Positions 1 through 9,089 of a DNA stretch of 43,239 nucleotides are shown here, one piece after another. A program made the translations under genes and the position numbers. The notes under the pieces were generated by a model. It was not told where the DNA came from, ran no database searches, and was given only the letters and a program-made list of their open reading frames with translations. The DNA lies in NCBI GenBank assembly GCA_946533395.1, contig CAMNBU010000021.1:1-43239 (forward strand), read 5' to 3'. Source of the stretch: UBA4292 sp002395865 (GTDB lineage: Bacteria > Bacillota > Clostridia > Lachnospirales > Lachnospiraceae). Positions within the stretch are counted from its first letter, which is position 1. Every line of letters starts with the position of its first letter.

Positions 1-1334
1 TGGCAGGCCCTTCAGTCACCAGATACGAGCTCACACCCGAGATGGGTGTAAAGATAAGCAAGGTGGTCGGACTTCAGAACGAGATCATGATGAATCTTGC
101 CGCGGAGTCCATCAGAATAGAGGCACCGATACCAGGCAAATCCGCAATCGGTATCGAGGTACCCAACCGCTCCAGAAAGATGGTCGGTATACGCGAGCTG
201 CTTGAGAGCCCAGAGTTCAGGAAGGAGAAGTCGAAGGTCGCATTTGCGGCCGGAAGAGATATTACCGGCAAGATCGTCATAGGCGATATCGCGAAGATGC
301 CGCATTTACTCATAAGCGGTACCACCGGCTCCGGTAAATCGGTATGCATCGACTCCATAATCGTCAGCATCCTCTATCACGCGAAGCCATCCGAGGTCAA
401 GATGATACTCATCGACCCGAAGAAGGTCGGATTTAAGGTCTACGACAAGCTGCCTCATCTGCTTCGTCCGATAGTGACCGACCCGAAGGAGGCCGTAGGA
501 GCACTGTCGTGGGCGGTAGGCGAGATGACCAGAAGATACCAGAGCTTCGCAAACTCGGATGTGCGCGATATCAAGGAGTACAACGAGTTCATAAAGGAGA
601 AGTTCAAGGGAAGGGAGATCCCCGCGAAGGCGCTCATGCCGCAGATAGTCATCATCGTGGAGGAGATGGCGGATTTGATGTTAAACGCTTCGGGAGAGGT
701 CGAGGACTGCATCCAGTCGCTCGCGCAGATGGCCAGAGCGGCAGGTATCCATCTGGTGCTTGTAACGCAGAGACCTTCCGTAAATGTCGTAACGGGTATC
801 ATCAAGGCGAATATTCCCGCGAGAATAGCGCTTTCGGTGAGCAGCGCGATCGATTCGAGGACAATGATCGATATGACCGGTGCCGAGAAGCTTCTCGGAA
901 ACGGCGATATGCTCTTCCTGAACACAGGTATGCAGAAGCCTGTCAGAGTGCAGGGCGGATTTATTTCGCCCGGGGAGCTCAAGAGCGTCATAAGCTTCAT
1001 CACTGATCAGGGTGAAGTGAAGGGCGGAGGCTTCGACAATGAGGTGAGTCTGGCTACGGTAGCGGCCATGACGGACGGCAAGGCGGCCGCAGGAGAGGAG
1101 AAGGATGAGACCGATCCTTTGTTTGCGGAGGCTGGTGCACTCATCTGCAGTGTTCAGAAGGCGTCGATAGGTATGCTTCAGAGGAAGTTCAGGATAGGCT
1201 TCAACCGCGCCGCCAGGATCATGGATCAGCTCGCTGAGGCAGGTGTCGTCGGCGAGGAGGAGGGCACGAAGCCCAGAAGCGTTATGATGACGGCGGAGGA
1301 GTTTGAGAGTTTCTCGGCCACTATGTCATCCTGA
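1..1334 (+). CDS. ftsK: DNA translocase FtsK/SpoIIIE, C-terminal part (5' end outside window)
   Basis: Hexameric ATP-driven DNA pump that moves chromosomal DNA through the closing septum during division or sporulation. The reading frame is already open at base 3 and has no start in the window, so this is the 3' part of a longer gene. The visible 444 or so residues cover the end of the alpha domain, the RecA-like beta motor and the gamma winged helix. Walker A (GTTGSGKS) is near fragment residue 106 and the Walker B stretch IVIIVEEMADL near residue 220. The last 65 or so residues form the gamma domain that reads KOPS-type sequences in this family (QKASIGMLQRKFRIGFNRAA). The N-terminal membrane segments are off the window, so SpoIIIE cannot be separated from FtsK. 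The next gene follows after a short gap without a visible terminator. Confidence 0.95.
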   Translation, partial: AGPSVTRYELTPEMGVKISKVVGLQNEIMMNLAAESIRIEAPIPGKSAIGIEVPNRSRKMVGIRELLESPEFRKEKSKVAFAAGRDITGKIVIGDIAKMPHLLISGTTGSGKSVCIDSIIVSILYHAKPSEVKMILIDPKKVGFKVYDKLPHLLRPIVTDPKEAVGALSWAVGEMTRRYQSFANSDVRDIKEYNEFIKEKFKGREIPAKALMPQIVIIVEEMADLMLNASGEVEDCIQSLAQMARAAGIHLVLVTQRPSVNVVTGIIKANIPARIALSVSSAIDSRTMIDMTGAEKLLGNGDMLFLNTGMQKPVRVQGGFISPGELKSVISFITDQGEVKGGGFDNEVSLATVAAMTDGKAAAGEEKDETDPLFAEAGALICSVQKASIGMLQRKFRIGFNRAARIMDQLAEAGVVGEEEGTKPRSVMMTAEEFESFSATMSS

Positions 1335-1386
1335 CTGAAACGAAGAGAACCATAAGAAAACATTTCGATTGGAGAAATATCAGAGT

Positions 1387-3057
1387 ATGAAAACAGATAT
1401 AGAGATAGCTCAGGAGGCGAAGCTCTCCCATATAAGGGATGTCGCCGCATCCATCGGTATCACGGAGGATGAGCTGGAATATTACGGAAAGTATAAGGCG
1501 AAGCTCTCTTCACAGCTGGAGGACAGGGTAAGGGACAATCCCGACGGAAGACTGATTCTCGTCACCGCCATCAACCCCACGCCCGCGGGCGAGGGCAAGA
1601 CCACGGTCACGGTCGGTCTCGGAGAAGCATTTGCGAAGCTTGGTAAAAAGGCGGTCATTGCCCTGAGAGAACCCTCTCTCGGTCCCTGCTTCGGTGTAAA
1701 GGGCGGCGCTGCCGGAGGCGGATACGCTCAGGTAGTGCCCATGGAGGACCTGAACCTGCATTTTACGGGCGATTTTCATGCGATCACATCCGCGACGAAT
1801 CTTCTCGCGGCCATGATCGACAACCACATCCAGCAGGGCAATGAGCTGCGCATCGACACCAGACAGATAATCTGGAAGAGATGTCTGGATATGAATGACA
1901 GAGTGCTCAGAAACATCGTTGTGGGTCTGGGAGCGAAGGCTGACGGCGTAGTCAGGGAGGATCATTTTGTTATAACAGTAGCTACGGAGACGATGGCCAT
2001 CCTCTGCCTTTCAAAGGATATGGCTGACCTTAAGGACAGGCTCTCGAAGATCATCGTGGCCTACGACTGCGACGGAAACCCTGTCACCGCTAAGGATATC
2101 GGCGCGGTAGGTTCTATGGCGGCTCTTTTAAAGGACGCCATAAAGCCTAACCTTATTCAGACGCTGGAGCACACTCCCGCAATAGTTCACGGAGGCCCCT
2201 TCGCTAACATTGCCCACGGATGCAACTCTGTCAGAGCAACCAGACTTGCTTTAAAGCTTGCGGATTATGTGGTTACAGAGGCCGGCTTCGGCGCTGATCT
2301 CGGCGCAGAGAAGTTCTTCGACATAAAGTGCCGCAAGGCAGGCCTTAAGCCCGACGCTGCGGTGCTGGTGGCTACGATAAGGGCGCTCAAGTACAACGGC
2401 GGCGTGAGCGCGGCTGAGCTCGGCAGTGTAAATATGGACGCACTCGCTTCCGGTATCGCCAACCTCGGAAAGCACATCGAGAACCTGAAGTCGTACGGCG
2501 TGCCCACGGTGGTGGCTCTAAATGCCTTCTCAAGCGATACGGACGAGGAGTTCGCGTTCGTGAAGGATTACTGCGAAAAGCTCGGGGCGAGATGCGTAAA
2601 GGCCGAGGTATGGGCAAAGGGAGGCGAGGGCGGAAAAGCCCTGGCAGAAGAGCTTCTTGATGTTCTGGATAAAGAAAAGAGCGAATTTAAGCCGCTGTAT
2701 CCGGATGACATGCCCATTAGGGAGAAGATAGAGACCATAGCGAAGTCCATTTACGGCGCGGCTTCGGTGAGCTTTGAGCCCGCGGCTCTTAAGAGCATCG
2801 AGAAGATCGAGTCCATGGGTTACGCTTCACTTCCCGTGTGCATGGCCAAGACGCAGTATTCGCTCTCGGATGACGCGAAGAAGCTCGGCAGGCCCGAGGG
2901 CTTCACTCTCCATGTCAGAGAAGTGTATCTGAGCGCCGGAGCAGGCTTTGTCGTGGCTCTCACAGGAAGCATCATGACCATGCCCGGACTTCCGAAAAAG
3001 CCCGCGGCTCTTCGCATAGACGTGGATGAAAACGGCCTTATCACAGGACTTTTCTAA
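1387..3057 (+). CDS. fhs: Formate-tetrahydrofolate ligase
   Basis: Cytosolic enzyme that makes 10-formyl-THF from formate, THF and ATP. It is the entry step of the methyl branch of the Wood-Ljungdahl pathway and a general one-carbon source. At 556 residues it matches the usual family length. The P-loop-like motif PTPAGEGKTT lies near residue 65, and the GPCFGVKGGAAGGGYAQV stretch is typical of the family. An upstream in-frame TTG at 1369 would add six residues. I chose ATG 1387 because GGAG at 1371-1374 is spaced for it and the resulting N-terminus MKTDIEIAQEA is the classic one. The stop codon abuts the priA start (TAAATG), so the two genes are probably translated together. The product also feeds the formyl-Met-tRNA step encoded by fmt downstream. 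Confidence 0.97.
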   Translation: MKTDIEIAQEAKLSHIRDVAASIGITEDELEYYGKYKAKLSSQLEDRVRDNPDGRLILVTAINPTPAGEGKTTVTVGLGEAFAKLGKKAVIALREPSLGPCFGVKGGAAGGGYAQVVPMEDLNLHFTGDFHAITSATNLLAAMIDNHIQQGNELRIDTRQIIWKRCLDMNDRVLRNIVVGLGAKADGVVREDHFVITVATETMAILCLSKDMADLKDRLSKIIVAYDCDGNPVTAKDIGAVGSMAALLKDAIKPNLIQTLEHTPAIVHGGPFANIAHGCNSVRATRLALKLADYVVTEAGFGADLGAEKFFDIKCRKAGLKPDAAVLVATIRALKYNGGVSAAELGSVNMDALASGIANLGKHIENLKSYGVPTVVALNAFSSDTDEEFAFVKDYCEKLGARCVKAEVWAKGGEGGKALAEELLDVLDKEKSEFKPLYPDDMPIREKIETIAKSIYGAASVSFEPAALKSIEKIESMGYASLPVCMAKTQYSLSDDAKKLGRPEGFTLHVREVYLSAGAGFVVALTGSIMTMPGLPKKPAALRIDVDENGLITGLF

Positions 3058-5259
3058 ATGAAATACGTAAACATTATCATAGATATATCCGCTGCGGGGC
3101 TCGACAGACCGTTCTCATACCGGGTACCGGATGAGATGGAGGATCAGATCGATGTCGGAAGCGCTGTCCTGATACCCTTCGGGAAGGCCAATAAAGAGAG
3201 GCGCGGCTACGTCATATCGGTCAATACGCAGCCGGGCTGCGACCCTGCGATAATAAAGGATATCATACGACCCGATCCGAAACAGAGCGATATAGAAGGC
3301 GATATGCTTTCTCTGGCGTGGTGGATGAAGAACCGCTACGGCTCGACCATGAGCCAGGCTCTGTCCACGGTGATGCCGGCAAGGACCGTGATCAAAAGAG
3401 TTCAGCAGGTCTCTTACAGACTCTGCGACGATATTGAGGCCGTCGAGGAGCATCTCGCGTCGAAGAGGTGCGGTGTGGCGGCCAGAAGACTTCTCGAGGC
3501 GCTGAAGGCGGATAAAGAGCTGAGCGCCCAGATGATAAGTTCGAAGCTGGCTGTTTCTTCCGCAACGATCAAGTCTCTCGAGGAGAAGAAACTCATCGAA
3601 AAATGTGTTTCATATAAGTTCCGCAACCCCGTAGGCGACTTCGGAAAGGGCAGCAGGATCACTCTTAACACTGAGCAGCAGGCCGCGGCGGATGAGATAT
3701 GGAACGATTATGTGAGCGGCGGCAGAAATACATGGCTCATACAGGGCATCACCGGCAGCGGCAAGACCGAAGTGTACATGGAGCTTATCGAGCGGGTGAT
3801 CGCTCAGGGAAGACAGGCCATCGTCCTCATACCCGAGATAGCGCTCACATACCAGACGGTGATGAGGTTCTACAGGCGCTTCGGCGACAGAGTGAGCATC
3901 GTCAATTCCCGCATGAGTCAGGGCGAGAGATACGACCAGTTCCTTCGAGCCAGAAACGGCGAAATAGATATAATGATAGGCCCGCGCTCGGCTCTGTTTT
4001 CACCATTTCCCAAGCTGGGTCTTGTGATCATAGACGAGGAGCACGAGGATAGCTACAGGAGCGAGCAGGCGCCCAGATACCTCGCAAGAGATGTGGCCAT
4101 TCACAGATGCGAGCAGTCCGGCGGTTTTGTCGTGCTCGGCAGCGCGACCCCATCGGTGGAGAGCTCTTATCTGTGCGATAAGGGTATCTTCAAGCGCGTG
4201 TTTTTAAACAGAAGGGGCGTTTCGGGATCGAATCTGGCCAATGTAAGTGTTGTCGACATGAGACGGGAGCTAAAGGACAACAACCGCTCCGTGCTCTCAA
4301 GACAGCTTCATGACATGATAGCCTACAGGCTCGAGCGCCGTGAGCAGATCATGCTCTTTTTGAACAGGCGCGGTTTTTCAAACTTTCTGTCGTGCAGAAG
4401 CTGCGGCAAGGCGATTATGTGCCCGAAATGCGATGTGGCTCTGACATATCACAACGACGGCACGCTGAGATGCCATTATTGCGGTTTTAAGGGTGCGGCT
4501 CCGGACCGCTGTCCGAACTGCGACAGTCCGTATCTCGCGGGTCTGGGAATAGGCACGCAGAAGGCGCAGGCGCTCATTGAGAGCGAATTTCCGGGCGTGC
4601 GGATACTTCGCATGGATATGGATACCACCGCGCAGAAGGGAGCGCACGAGAGGATACTGAAGGCATTCGGAAATCACGAGGCGGATATCCTTCTCGGTAC
4701 GCAGATGATCGTGAAGGGACACGATTTCGCGGATGTGACACTGGTTGGCATACTGGTGGCGGACAGATCGCTTTACGCGCCCTCGTACAGGGCTGCGGAG
4801 AAGACATTTCAGCTTCTGACGCAGGCCGCAGGAAGAGCCGGAAGAGGCCAAAGGTGCGGTGACGTGGTCATCCAGACCTACAGACCGGACCACTATGCCA
4901 TAAGGAGCGCGGCCAATCAGGACTACAAGGGCTTTTATGACATGGAGATCAGCTTCAGAAAGACCATGGGCTATCCTCCGGTATCGAGGATGCTCAGCGT
5001 TCTCGTCGGGCATCCATTCGAGAAGACTGCGGACCGCGTCATAAACGAGTGCGCGGCCATCGCCAAGCAGCTGCTTCCGAAGGCCTTCGTGATCGGACCG
5101 GCAGCTGATTCCATCGGAAGGATAAACAATATCTACAGGCGGGTGCTTTTTGTGAAGTCGGTGGATGTTACCGGTCTGATGGAGCTCATGAGAAAACTCG
5201 AGAGCACATTTTCGGAAAAAGATTTGCCTGAGCTGATGCTTCAGATAGATGTTTCATAA
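3058..5259 (+). CDS. priA: Primosomal protein N' (replication restart helicase PriA)
   Basis: Superfamily 2 3'-5' DNA helicase that recognises stalled or recombined forks and reloads the replisome. The 733-residue product has an N-terminal 3'BD/winged-helix region. Helicase motifs follow: Walker A GITGSGKTEVYM near residue 231, the DEEH box (IIDEEHE) near 325, GSATPS near 361, and the motif VI-like TQAAGRAGRG near 590. Between the helicase lobes is the cysteine-rich zinc insertion with eight cysteines in CxxC pairs (CRSCG, CPKC, CHYC, CPNC). The start codon directly follows the fhs stop. In Firmicutes priA commonly precedes def and fmt, as it does here. Confidence 0.97.
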   Translation: MKYVNIIIDISAAGLDRPFSYRVPDEMEDQIDVGSAVLIPFGKANKERRGYVISVNTQPGCDPAIIKDIIRPDPKQSDIEGDMLSLAWWMKNRYGSTMSQALSTVMPARTVIKRVQQVSYRLCDDIEAVEEHLASKRCGVAARRLLEALKADKELSAQMISSKLAVSSATIKSLEEKKLIEKCVSYKFRNPVGDFGKGSRITLNTEQQAAADEIWNDYVSGGRNTWLIQGITGSGKTEVYMELIERVIAQGRQAIVLIPEIALTYQTVMRFYRRFGDRVSIVNSRMSQGERYDQFLRARNGEIDIMIGPRSALFSPFPKLGLVIIDEEHEDSYRSEQAPRYLARDVAIHRCEQSGGFVVLGSATPSVESSYLCDKGIFKRVFLNRRGVSGSNLANVSVVDMRRELKDNNRSVLSRQLHDMIAYRLERREQIMLFLNRRGFSNFLSCRSCGKAIMCPKCDVALTYHNDGTLRCHYCGFKGAAPDRCPNCDSPYLAGLGIGTQKAQALIESEFPGVRILRMDMDTTAQKGAHERILKAFGNHEADILLGTQMIVKGHDFADVTLVGILVADRSLYAPSYRAAEKTFQLLTQAAGRAGRGQRCGDVVIQTYRPDHYAIRSAANQDYKGFYDMEISFRKTMGYPPVSRMLSVLVGHPFEKTADRVINECAAIAKQLLPKAFVIGPAADSIGRINNIYRRVLFVKSVDVTGLMELMRKLESTFSEKDLPELMLQIDVS

Positions 5260-5271
5260 ATATTTTGCGAA

Positions 5272-5301
5272 TTGTCAAAAGATTTAATCGATTTGTAATT
5301 A
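5272..5301 (+). promoter_or_regulatory. Possible sigma-A promoter upstream of def
   Basis: In the 78-bp AT-rich gap between priA and def there is TTGTCA (5272-5277), an 18-nt spacer, then TAATTA (5296-5301). The -35 matches consensus at five of six positions and the -10 is weaker. It could give the def-to-rpe run extra expression independent of priA. No terminator is seen between priA and def, so read-through is also likely. Confidence 0.35.
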
Positions 5302-5337
5302 TTTTGATTTTGAAAATTAACAGTTTGGAGGTATAAA

Positions 5338-5808
5338 ATGGCTATACGCAATATCAGAGAGTTCGGTGACCCTGTGCTTCGCAAGGAGTGCAAGCCCGTG
5401 AAGGAGGTCACAGACCGCATCAGGGTGCTTGTGGAGGACATGATCGACACCATGAACGAGGCTAACGGCGTCGGACTCGCGGCTCCACAGGTGGGCATCC
5501 TGAAGCAGATAGTGGTGATAGATGTCGGCGAAGGCCCCATCGTCATGTTAAACCCCAGGATACTGCTCACGGAGGGCGAGCAGACCGGTATAGAAGGCTG
5601 CCTGAGCCTGCCGGGAAAGGTTGCGGAGGTCACCAGACCCATGCATGTCCGCGCCGTTTATCAGAACCTTGACATGCAGGAGGTCGAGATCGAGGGCGAC
5701 GAGCTGCTTGCGAGGGCGATCTGCCACGAGCTCGATCATCTTCACGGCGTGCTCTACACCGATAAGGCAAACTGCGAGGCGTACGATCCAGAGGAAGAGG
5801 AACGGTAA
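5338..5808 (+). CDS. def: Peptide deformylase
   Basis: Metalloenzyme that removes the N-formyl group from nascent proteins at the ribosome exit. All three diagnostic motifs are present: motif I GVGLAAPQVG, motif II EGCLSLPG (metal-ligand Cys) and motif III HELDHLHG (two ligand His plus the catalytic Glu). The 156-residue length is normal. ATG 5338 is preceded by a clear GGAGG. The gene sits directly before fmt, which makes the formyl-Met-tRNA whose formyl group this enzyme later removes. The last codons of def (GAGGAA) probably supply the fmt ribosome binding site. Confidence 0.97.
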   Translation: MAIRNIREFGDPVLRKECKPVKEVTDRIRVLVEDMIDTMNEANGVGLAAPQVGILKQIVVIDVGEGPIVMLNPRILLTEGEQTGIEGCLSLPGKVAEVTRPMHVRAVYQNLDMQEVEIEGDELLARAICHELDHLHGVLYTDKANCEAYDPEEEER

Positions 5809-5811
5809 AGA

Positions 5812-6735
5812 ATGCGAATCATATACATGGGTACTCCGGATTTTGCCGTGGGACCGCTTCAGAGCCTCATTGACAGCAGGCATGAGGTCGTGGCCGTATT
5901 TACACAGCCTGACAGACCCAGGGGCAGGAGCGGTGAGCTCGCGGCGCCACCGGTGAAGGAGCTGGCACTAAAATACGGTATTCCGGTATACCAGCCGGAG
6001 AAGATAAGACAGAGCGAGTATGTCGATATCATAAGGGAGCTTGAGCCGGACCTTATAGCTGTGGCTGCATTCGGACAGATACTGCCTCAGTCGGTGCTCG
6101 ACGCGCCGAAATACTGTTGCCTGAACGTTCACGCGTCGCTTCTTCCGAAGTACCGCGGCGCGGCTCCGATACAGCAGGCTATACTCGACGGATGCGAGGA
6201 GACCGGTATCAGTATACAGAGGATGGTAATGGCTCTGGATGCCGGGGATATCGTTCTGCAGGAGAAGATAAGACTTGACGGCAGTGAGACCGGTGGAAGC
6301 CTTTTCGACACCCTCTCGCAGATGGGAGGACCGGCGCTCCTTAAGGCCATAGACATGGTGGAAGCGGGCACGGCGGAATATATTCCGCAAAAAGGCGATG
6401 AAGCCAGCTATGTGAAGCTGATAAAGAGGGAGGACGGAAGACTCGATCTTACGCTTCCGGCAACGGTGCTTGAGCGAAGGATAAGAGGATATTATCCCTG
6501 GCCCGGGGCTTTTGCAAGGCTCGGGGCAAAAACACTTAAGATATACACGGCGCGTGTGGCAGAACAGAGCCATTCGCTTAAGCCCGGGGAGCTCTTCGCC
6601 CGGGACGGTATACTGTACGTGGGCTGCGGCGAAGGCGAGCTCGAGATAACCGAGCTTCAGATCGAGGGCAAGAAGAGAATGAGCTCGCAGGATTTCCTGC
6701 GGGGTCACAGTGTGGAAGGTTTGGGTTTGGATTAA
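5812..6735 (+). CDS. fmt: Methionyl-tRNA formyltransferase
   Basis: Transfers the formyl group of 10-formyl-THF to Met-tRNAfMet for translation initiation. The N-terminal Rossmann-type formyltransferase domain starts MRIIYMGTPDFAV. The catalytic stretch HASLLPKYRGAAPIQQAI, containing the conserved N-x-H and LLPxxRGxAP elements, is near residues 105-125. A C-terminal OB-like tRNA-binding domain follows from about residue 205. The 307-residue length is typical. The gene starts three bases after the def stop, and its own TAA is followed at once by the rsmB ATG. The formyl donor is the product of fhs, encoded 3 kb upstream. Confidence 0.97.
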   Translation: MRIIYMGTPDFAVGPLQSLIDSRHEVVAVFTQPDRPRGRSGELAAPPVKELALKYGIPVYQPEKIRQSEYVDIIRELEPDLIAVAAFGQILPQSVLDAPKYCCLNVHASLLPKYRGAAPIQQAILDGCEETGISIQRMVMALDAGDIVLQEKIRLDGSETGGSLFDTLSQMGGPALLKAIDMVEAGTAEYIPQKGDEASYVKLIKREDGRLDLTLPATVLERRIRGYYPWPGAFARLGAKTLKIYTARVAEQSHSLKPGELFARDGILYVGCGEGELEITELQIEGKKRMSSQDFLRGHSVEGLGLD

Positions 6736-8028
6736 ATGGCAGATATTGATCTGAGGGCTCTCGCTCTGGAGGTCGTGACAGCGGTCTGCGAGGACGGGGC
6801 ATACTACCACAGTGTCATAAGGCAGGCTTCCGACAAGTATTCGTATCTGGAGAGGGAGAAGAAGTCCTTTTTCGTGCGCGTGAGCGCCGGAACCATAGAG
6901 AAACTTCAGACGATCGATGCGGTGATCTCCTCCTGCTCGAAGACGAAGCCCTCAGCCATGAAGCCCTTTATCAGGAACCTTCTGCGCATCAGCGTATGCC
7001 AGATAATGTTCATGGATTCGGTGCCTGATAGCGCGGCCATAAATGAAGCCGTGAAGCTGTGCAGAAGAAGGCATTTCGACGGTCTGTGCGGTTTCGTGAA
7101 CGCAGTCCTTCGGAAGATCGCCTCCACTCACGGAAGCATAGTTCTTACGGATGCCCAGAGGTACTGTGTAAATGAAGAGCTCTACGGGCTTCTTCGCAGT
7201 CAGTATCCGGACAGATACAGATATATACTGGACAGCTTTAACAGCGACACGCATGAGACCTTTATTCGTCTTAACGCGAGAAGGAGGCCGCAGGCGCTTC
7301 CCGTAGGACTCAGAGAAGTCAGTCATGAGATAGGCGTGTATGCCGTAAAGGGCAGCCTGTCGGAGCTTAAGGGCTTTGAGGAGGGCATCTTCACCGTGCA
7401 GAATCTTGCGGCTTGCCTGCCGGTATATCTTGCGGATGTAAGACCTCATCAGAAAGTGCTCGACCTTTGCGCGGCACCCGGCGGCAAGAGCATACAGGCC
7501 GCGGATATGATGGGTGATACCGGAGAGGTGATAAGCTGCGACATATCGCAGGCCAGATCTCTCATGATAGATGAAAATATAAAAAGATGCGGGTTTAATA
7601 ACATTAAAACGATAATAAATGACGCATCGATATATAATAAGGCGTTTGAGAGAGCCTTTGACGTGGTGCTTTGCGATGTACCCTGTTCGGGCATCGGAAC
7701 CATAGCGGACAAGCCGGATATCAGAAACAGATTCTCACAGGCAGCAGCTTCACAGGCGGCGGCTCTCTCAAGGAGGATACTCGAGAACGCGCACAGGTAT
7801 GTGCGGCCCGGCGGAAAGCTGGTGTTTTCAACCTGCACACTGAACCGTGAGGAGAACGAAGACGCTGTTGAGTATCTGAAGAGCGTGTGCGAGCTCACAC
7901 CTGTGGATGTAAGAGACAGGCTTCCCGCATGCATCACGGAATATGAGGTAGGCGATGGAATAACGATATATCCCATGGCGGGTGTGTGCGCGGGCTTTTA
8001 CGCGGCGGTCCTTGAGATCAAGGGGTAG
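6736..8028 (+). CDS. rsmB: 16S rRNA (cytosine-967-C5)-methyltransferase RsmB
   Basis: SAM-dependent RNA m5C methyltransferase acting on 16S rRNA. Residues 1-140 are the NusB-like helical RNA-binding domain typical of RsmB, and the C-terminal half is the Rossmann catalytic domain. The SAM-binding motif LDLCAAPGGKS is near residue 240. The two catalytic cysteines are in DVPCSGIG and FSTCTLN. At 430 residues it is normal length. ATG 6736 directly follows the fmt stop, so initiation probably depends on ribosomes finishing fmt. The frame stays open through a short AT-rich patch at about 7575-7640. Confidence 0.96.
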   Translation: MADIDLRALALEVVTAVCEDGAYYHSVIRQASDKYSYLEREKKSFFVRVSAGTIEKLQTIDAVISSCSKTKPSAMKPFIRNLLRISVCQIMFMDSVPDSAAINEAVKLCRRRHFDGLCGFVNAVLRKIASTHGSIVLTDAQRYCVNEELYGLLRSQYPDRYRYILDSFNSDTHETFIRLNARRRPQALPVGLREVSHEIGVYAVKGSLSELKGFEEGIFTVQNLAACLPVYLADVRPHQKVLDLCAAPGGKSIQAADMMGDTGEVISCDISQARSLMIDENIKRCGFNNIKTIINDASIYNKAFERAFDVVLCDVPCSGIGTIADKPDIRNRFSQAAASQAAALSRRILENAHRYVRPGGKLVFSTCTLNREENEDAVEYLKSVCELTPVDVRDRLPACITEYEVGDGITIYPMAGVCAGFYAAVLEIKG

Positions 8029-8032
8029 TTCA

Positions 8033-9070
8033 TTGAAGGATATAAGATCATTTACTAAGGATGAGCTAAAGGCGGAGCTTGCGGCTCTTGATATGAAGCC
8101 ATTCAGGGCGGGGCAGATATTCGACTGGCTGCACGTCAAGGGGGCGACCGGCTTCGATGAGATGACCAATCTGAGTCTGGTCGATAGAGAGAAGCTGGCG
8201 GGAGAGTTCGACGCGTCTCCTCTTTCAATCAGGGATGTACAGATATCCTCCATAGACGGTACGAGAAAGTATCTGTTCCTCCTTCACGACGGCAATATGA
8301 TCGAGAGCGTCCTTATGAGCTATAAGCACGGCTACAGCGTGTGCATTTCCACGCAGGCCGGATGCAGGATGGGCTGCAGGTTCTGCGCCTCGACACTAAA
8401 CGGTCTGGCGAGGAACCTTACGGCCGGAGAGATGCTCTCACAGATCTACGGCATAGAGAGACATGCCGGGGTGAAGATATCAAATATCGTCACCATGGGC
8501 TCAGGCGAGCCGCTCGACAACTACGACGAACTGGTGAAGTTCATAAGGCTTGTATCCGACCCGGACGGGAGGAACATCAGTCAGAGAAATATTACGGTAT
8601 CCACCTGCGGCCTTGTGGAGAAGATGAGGAGGTTCGCGGATGAGGGATTTGCGGTAACTCTTGCGGTATCCCTTCACGCGCCGAACGACGATATACGAAG
8701 GCAGACGATGCCGATAGCGAATGCGTACTCCATTGACAGCGTGATAGACGCCTGCAGATATTTTTTTGAGAAGACGGGCAGAAGGGTCAGCTTCGAGTAC
8801 AGCCTGATAAAGGGTGTGAATGACAGCAGACAAAACGCTTTGGAGCTTGCGGGAAGGCTTAAAGGACTGAATTGCCATGTGAATCTCATACCGATCAACC
8901 CGGTGAAGGAGAGAAGCTACGAGCGCTCTGTGCGCTCGGACATAGAGTCCTTCGCGAAAATGCTTGAAAAAAACGGTATAAATGCTACTATCAGAAGAGA
9001 GATGGGGCGGGACATAGACGGTGCCTGCGGTCAGCTCAGAAAAAGGTATCTGGATTCAGATACACAGTAG
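8033..9070 (+). CDS. rlmN: Dual-specificity 23S rRNA/tRNA adenine-C2 methyltransferase RlmN
   Basis: Radical-SAM enzyme that methylates C2 of A2503 in 23S rRNA and of A37 in some tRNAs. The [4Fe-4S] motif is Cys111-x3-Cys115-x2-Cys118. The two extra cysteines of the ping-pong mechanism are at about Cys104 (SVCIS) and Cys332 (GACGQL), spaced from the cluster as in the Escherichia coli enzyme. An in-frame ATG at 7982 lies inside rsmB and would add 17 odd residues. I prefer TTG 8033, which has AAGGGG at 8020-8025 and gives the normal N-terminus MKDIRSFTKDEL (345 residues). The gene starts four bases after the rsmB stop. Confidence 0.95.
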   Translation: MKDIRSFTKDELKAELAALDMKPFRAGQIFDWLHVKGATGFDEMTNLSLVDREKLAGEFDASPLSIRDVQISSIDGTRKYLFLLHDGNMIESVLMSYKHGYSVCISTQAGCRMGCRFCASTLNGLARNLTAGEMLSQIYGIERHAGVKISNIVTMGSGEPLDNYDELVKFIRLVSDPDGRNISQRNITVSTCGLVEKMRRFADEGFAVTLAVSLHAPNDDIRRQTMPIANAYSIDSVIDACRYFFEKTGRRVSFEYSLIKGVNDSRQNALELAGRLKGLNCHVNLIPINPVKERSYERSVRSDIESFAKMLEKNGINATIRREMGRDIDGACGQLRKRYLDSDTQ

Positions 9071-9089
9071 ACAAAGAGGAGGTGAGACG

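Noticed and set aside
7575..7640. AT-rich patch in rsmB as a possible insertion
   Set aside because: The frame stays open and the codons encode the expected Rossmann-fold segment between SAM motifs, so it is only local composition.
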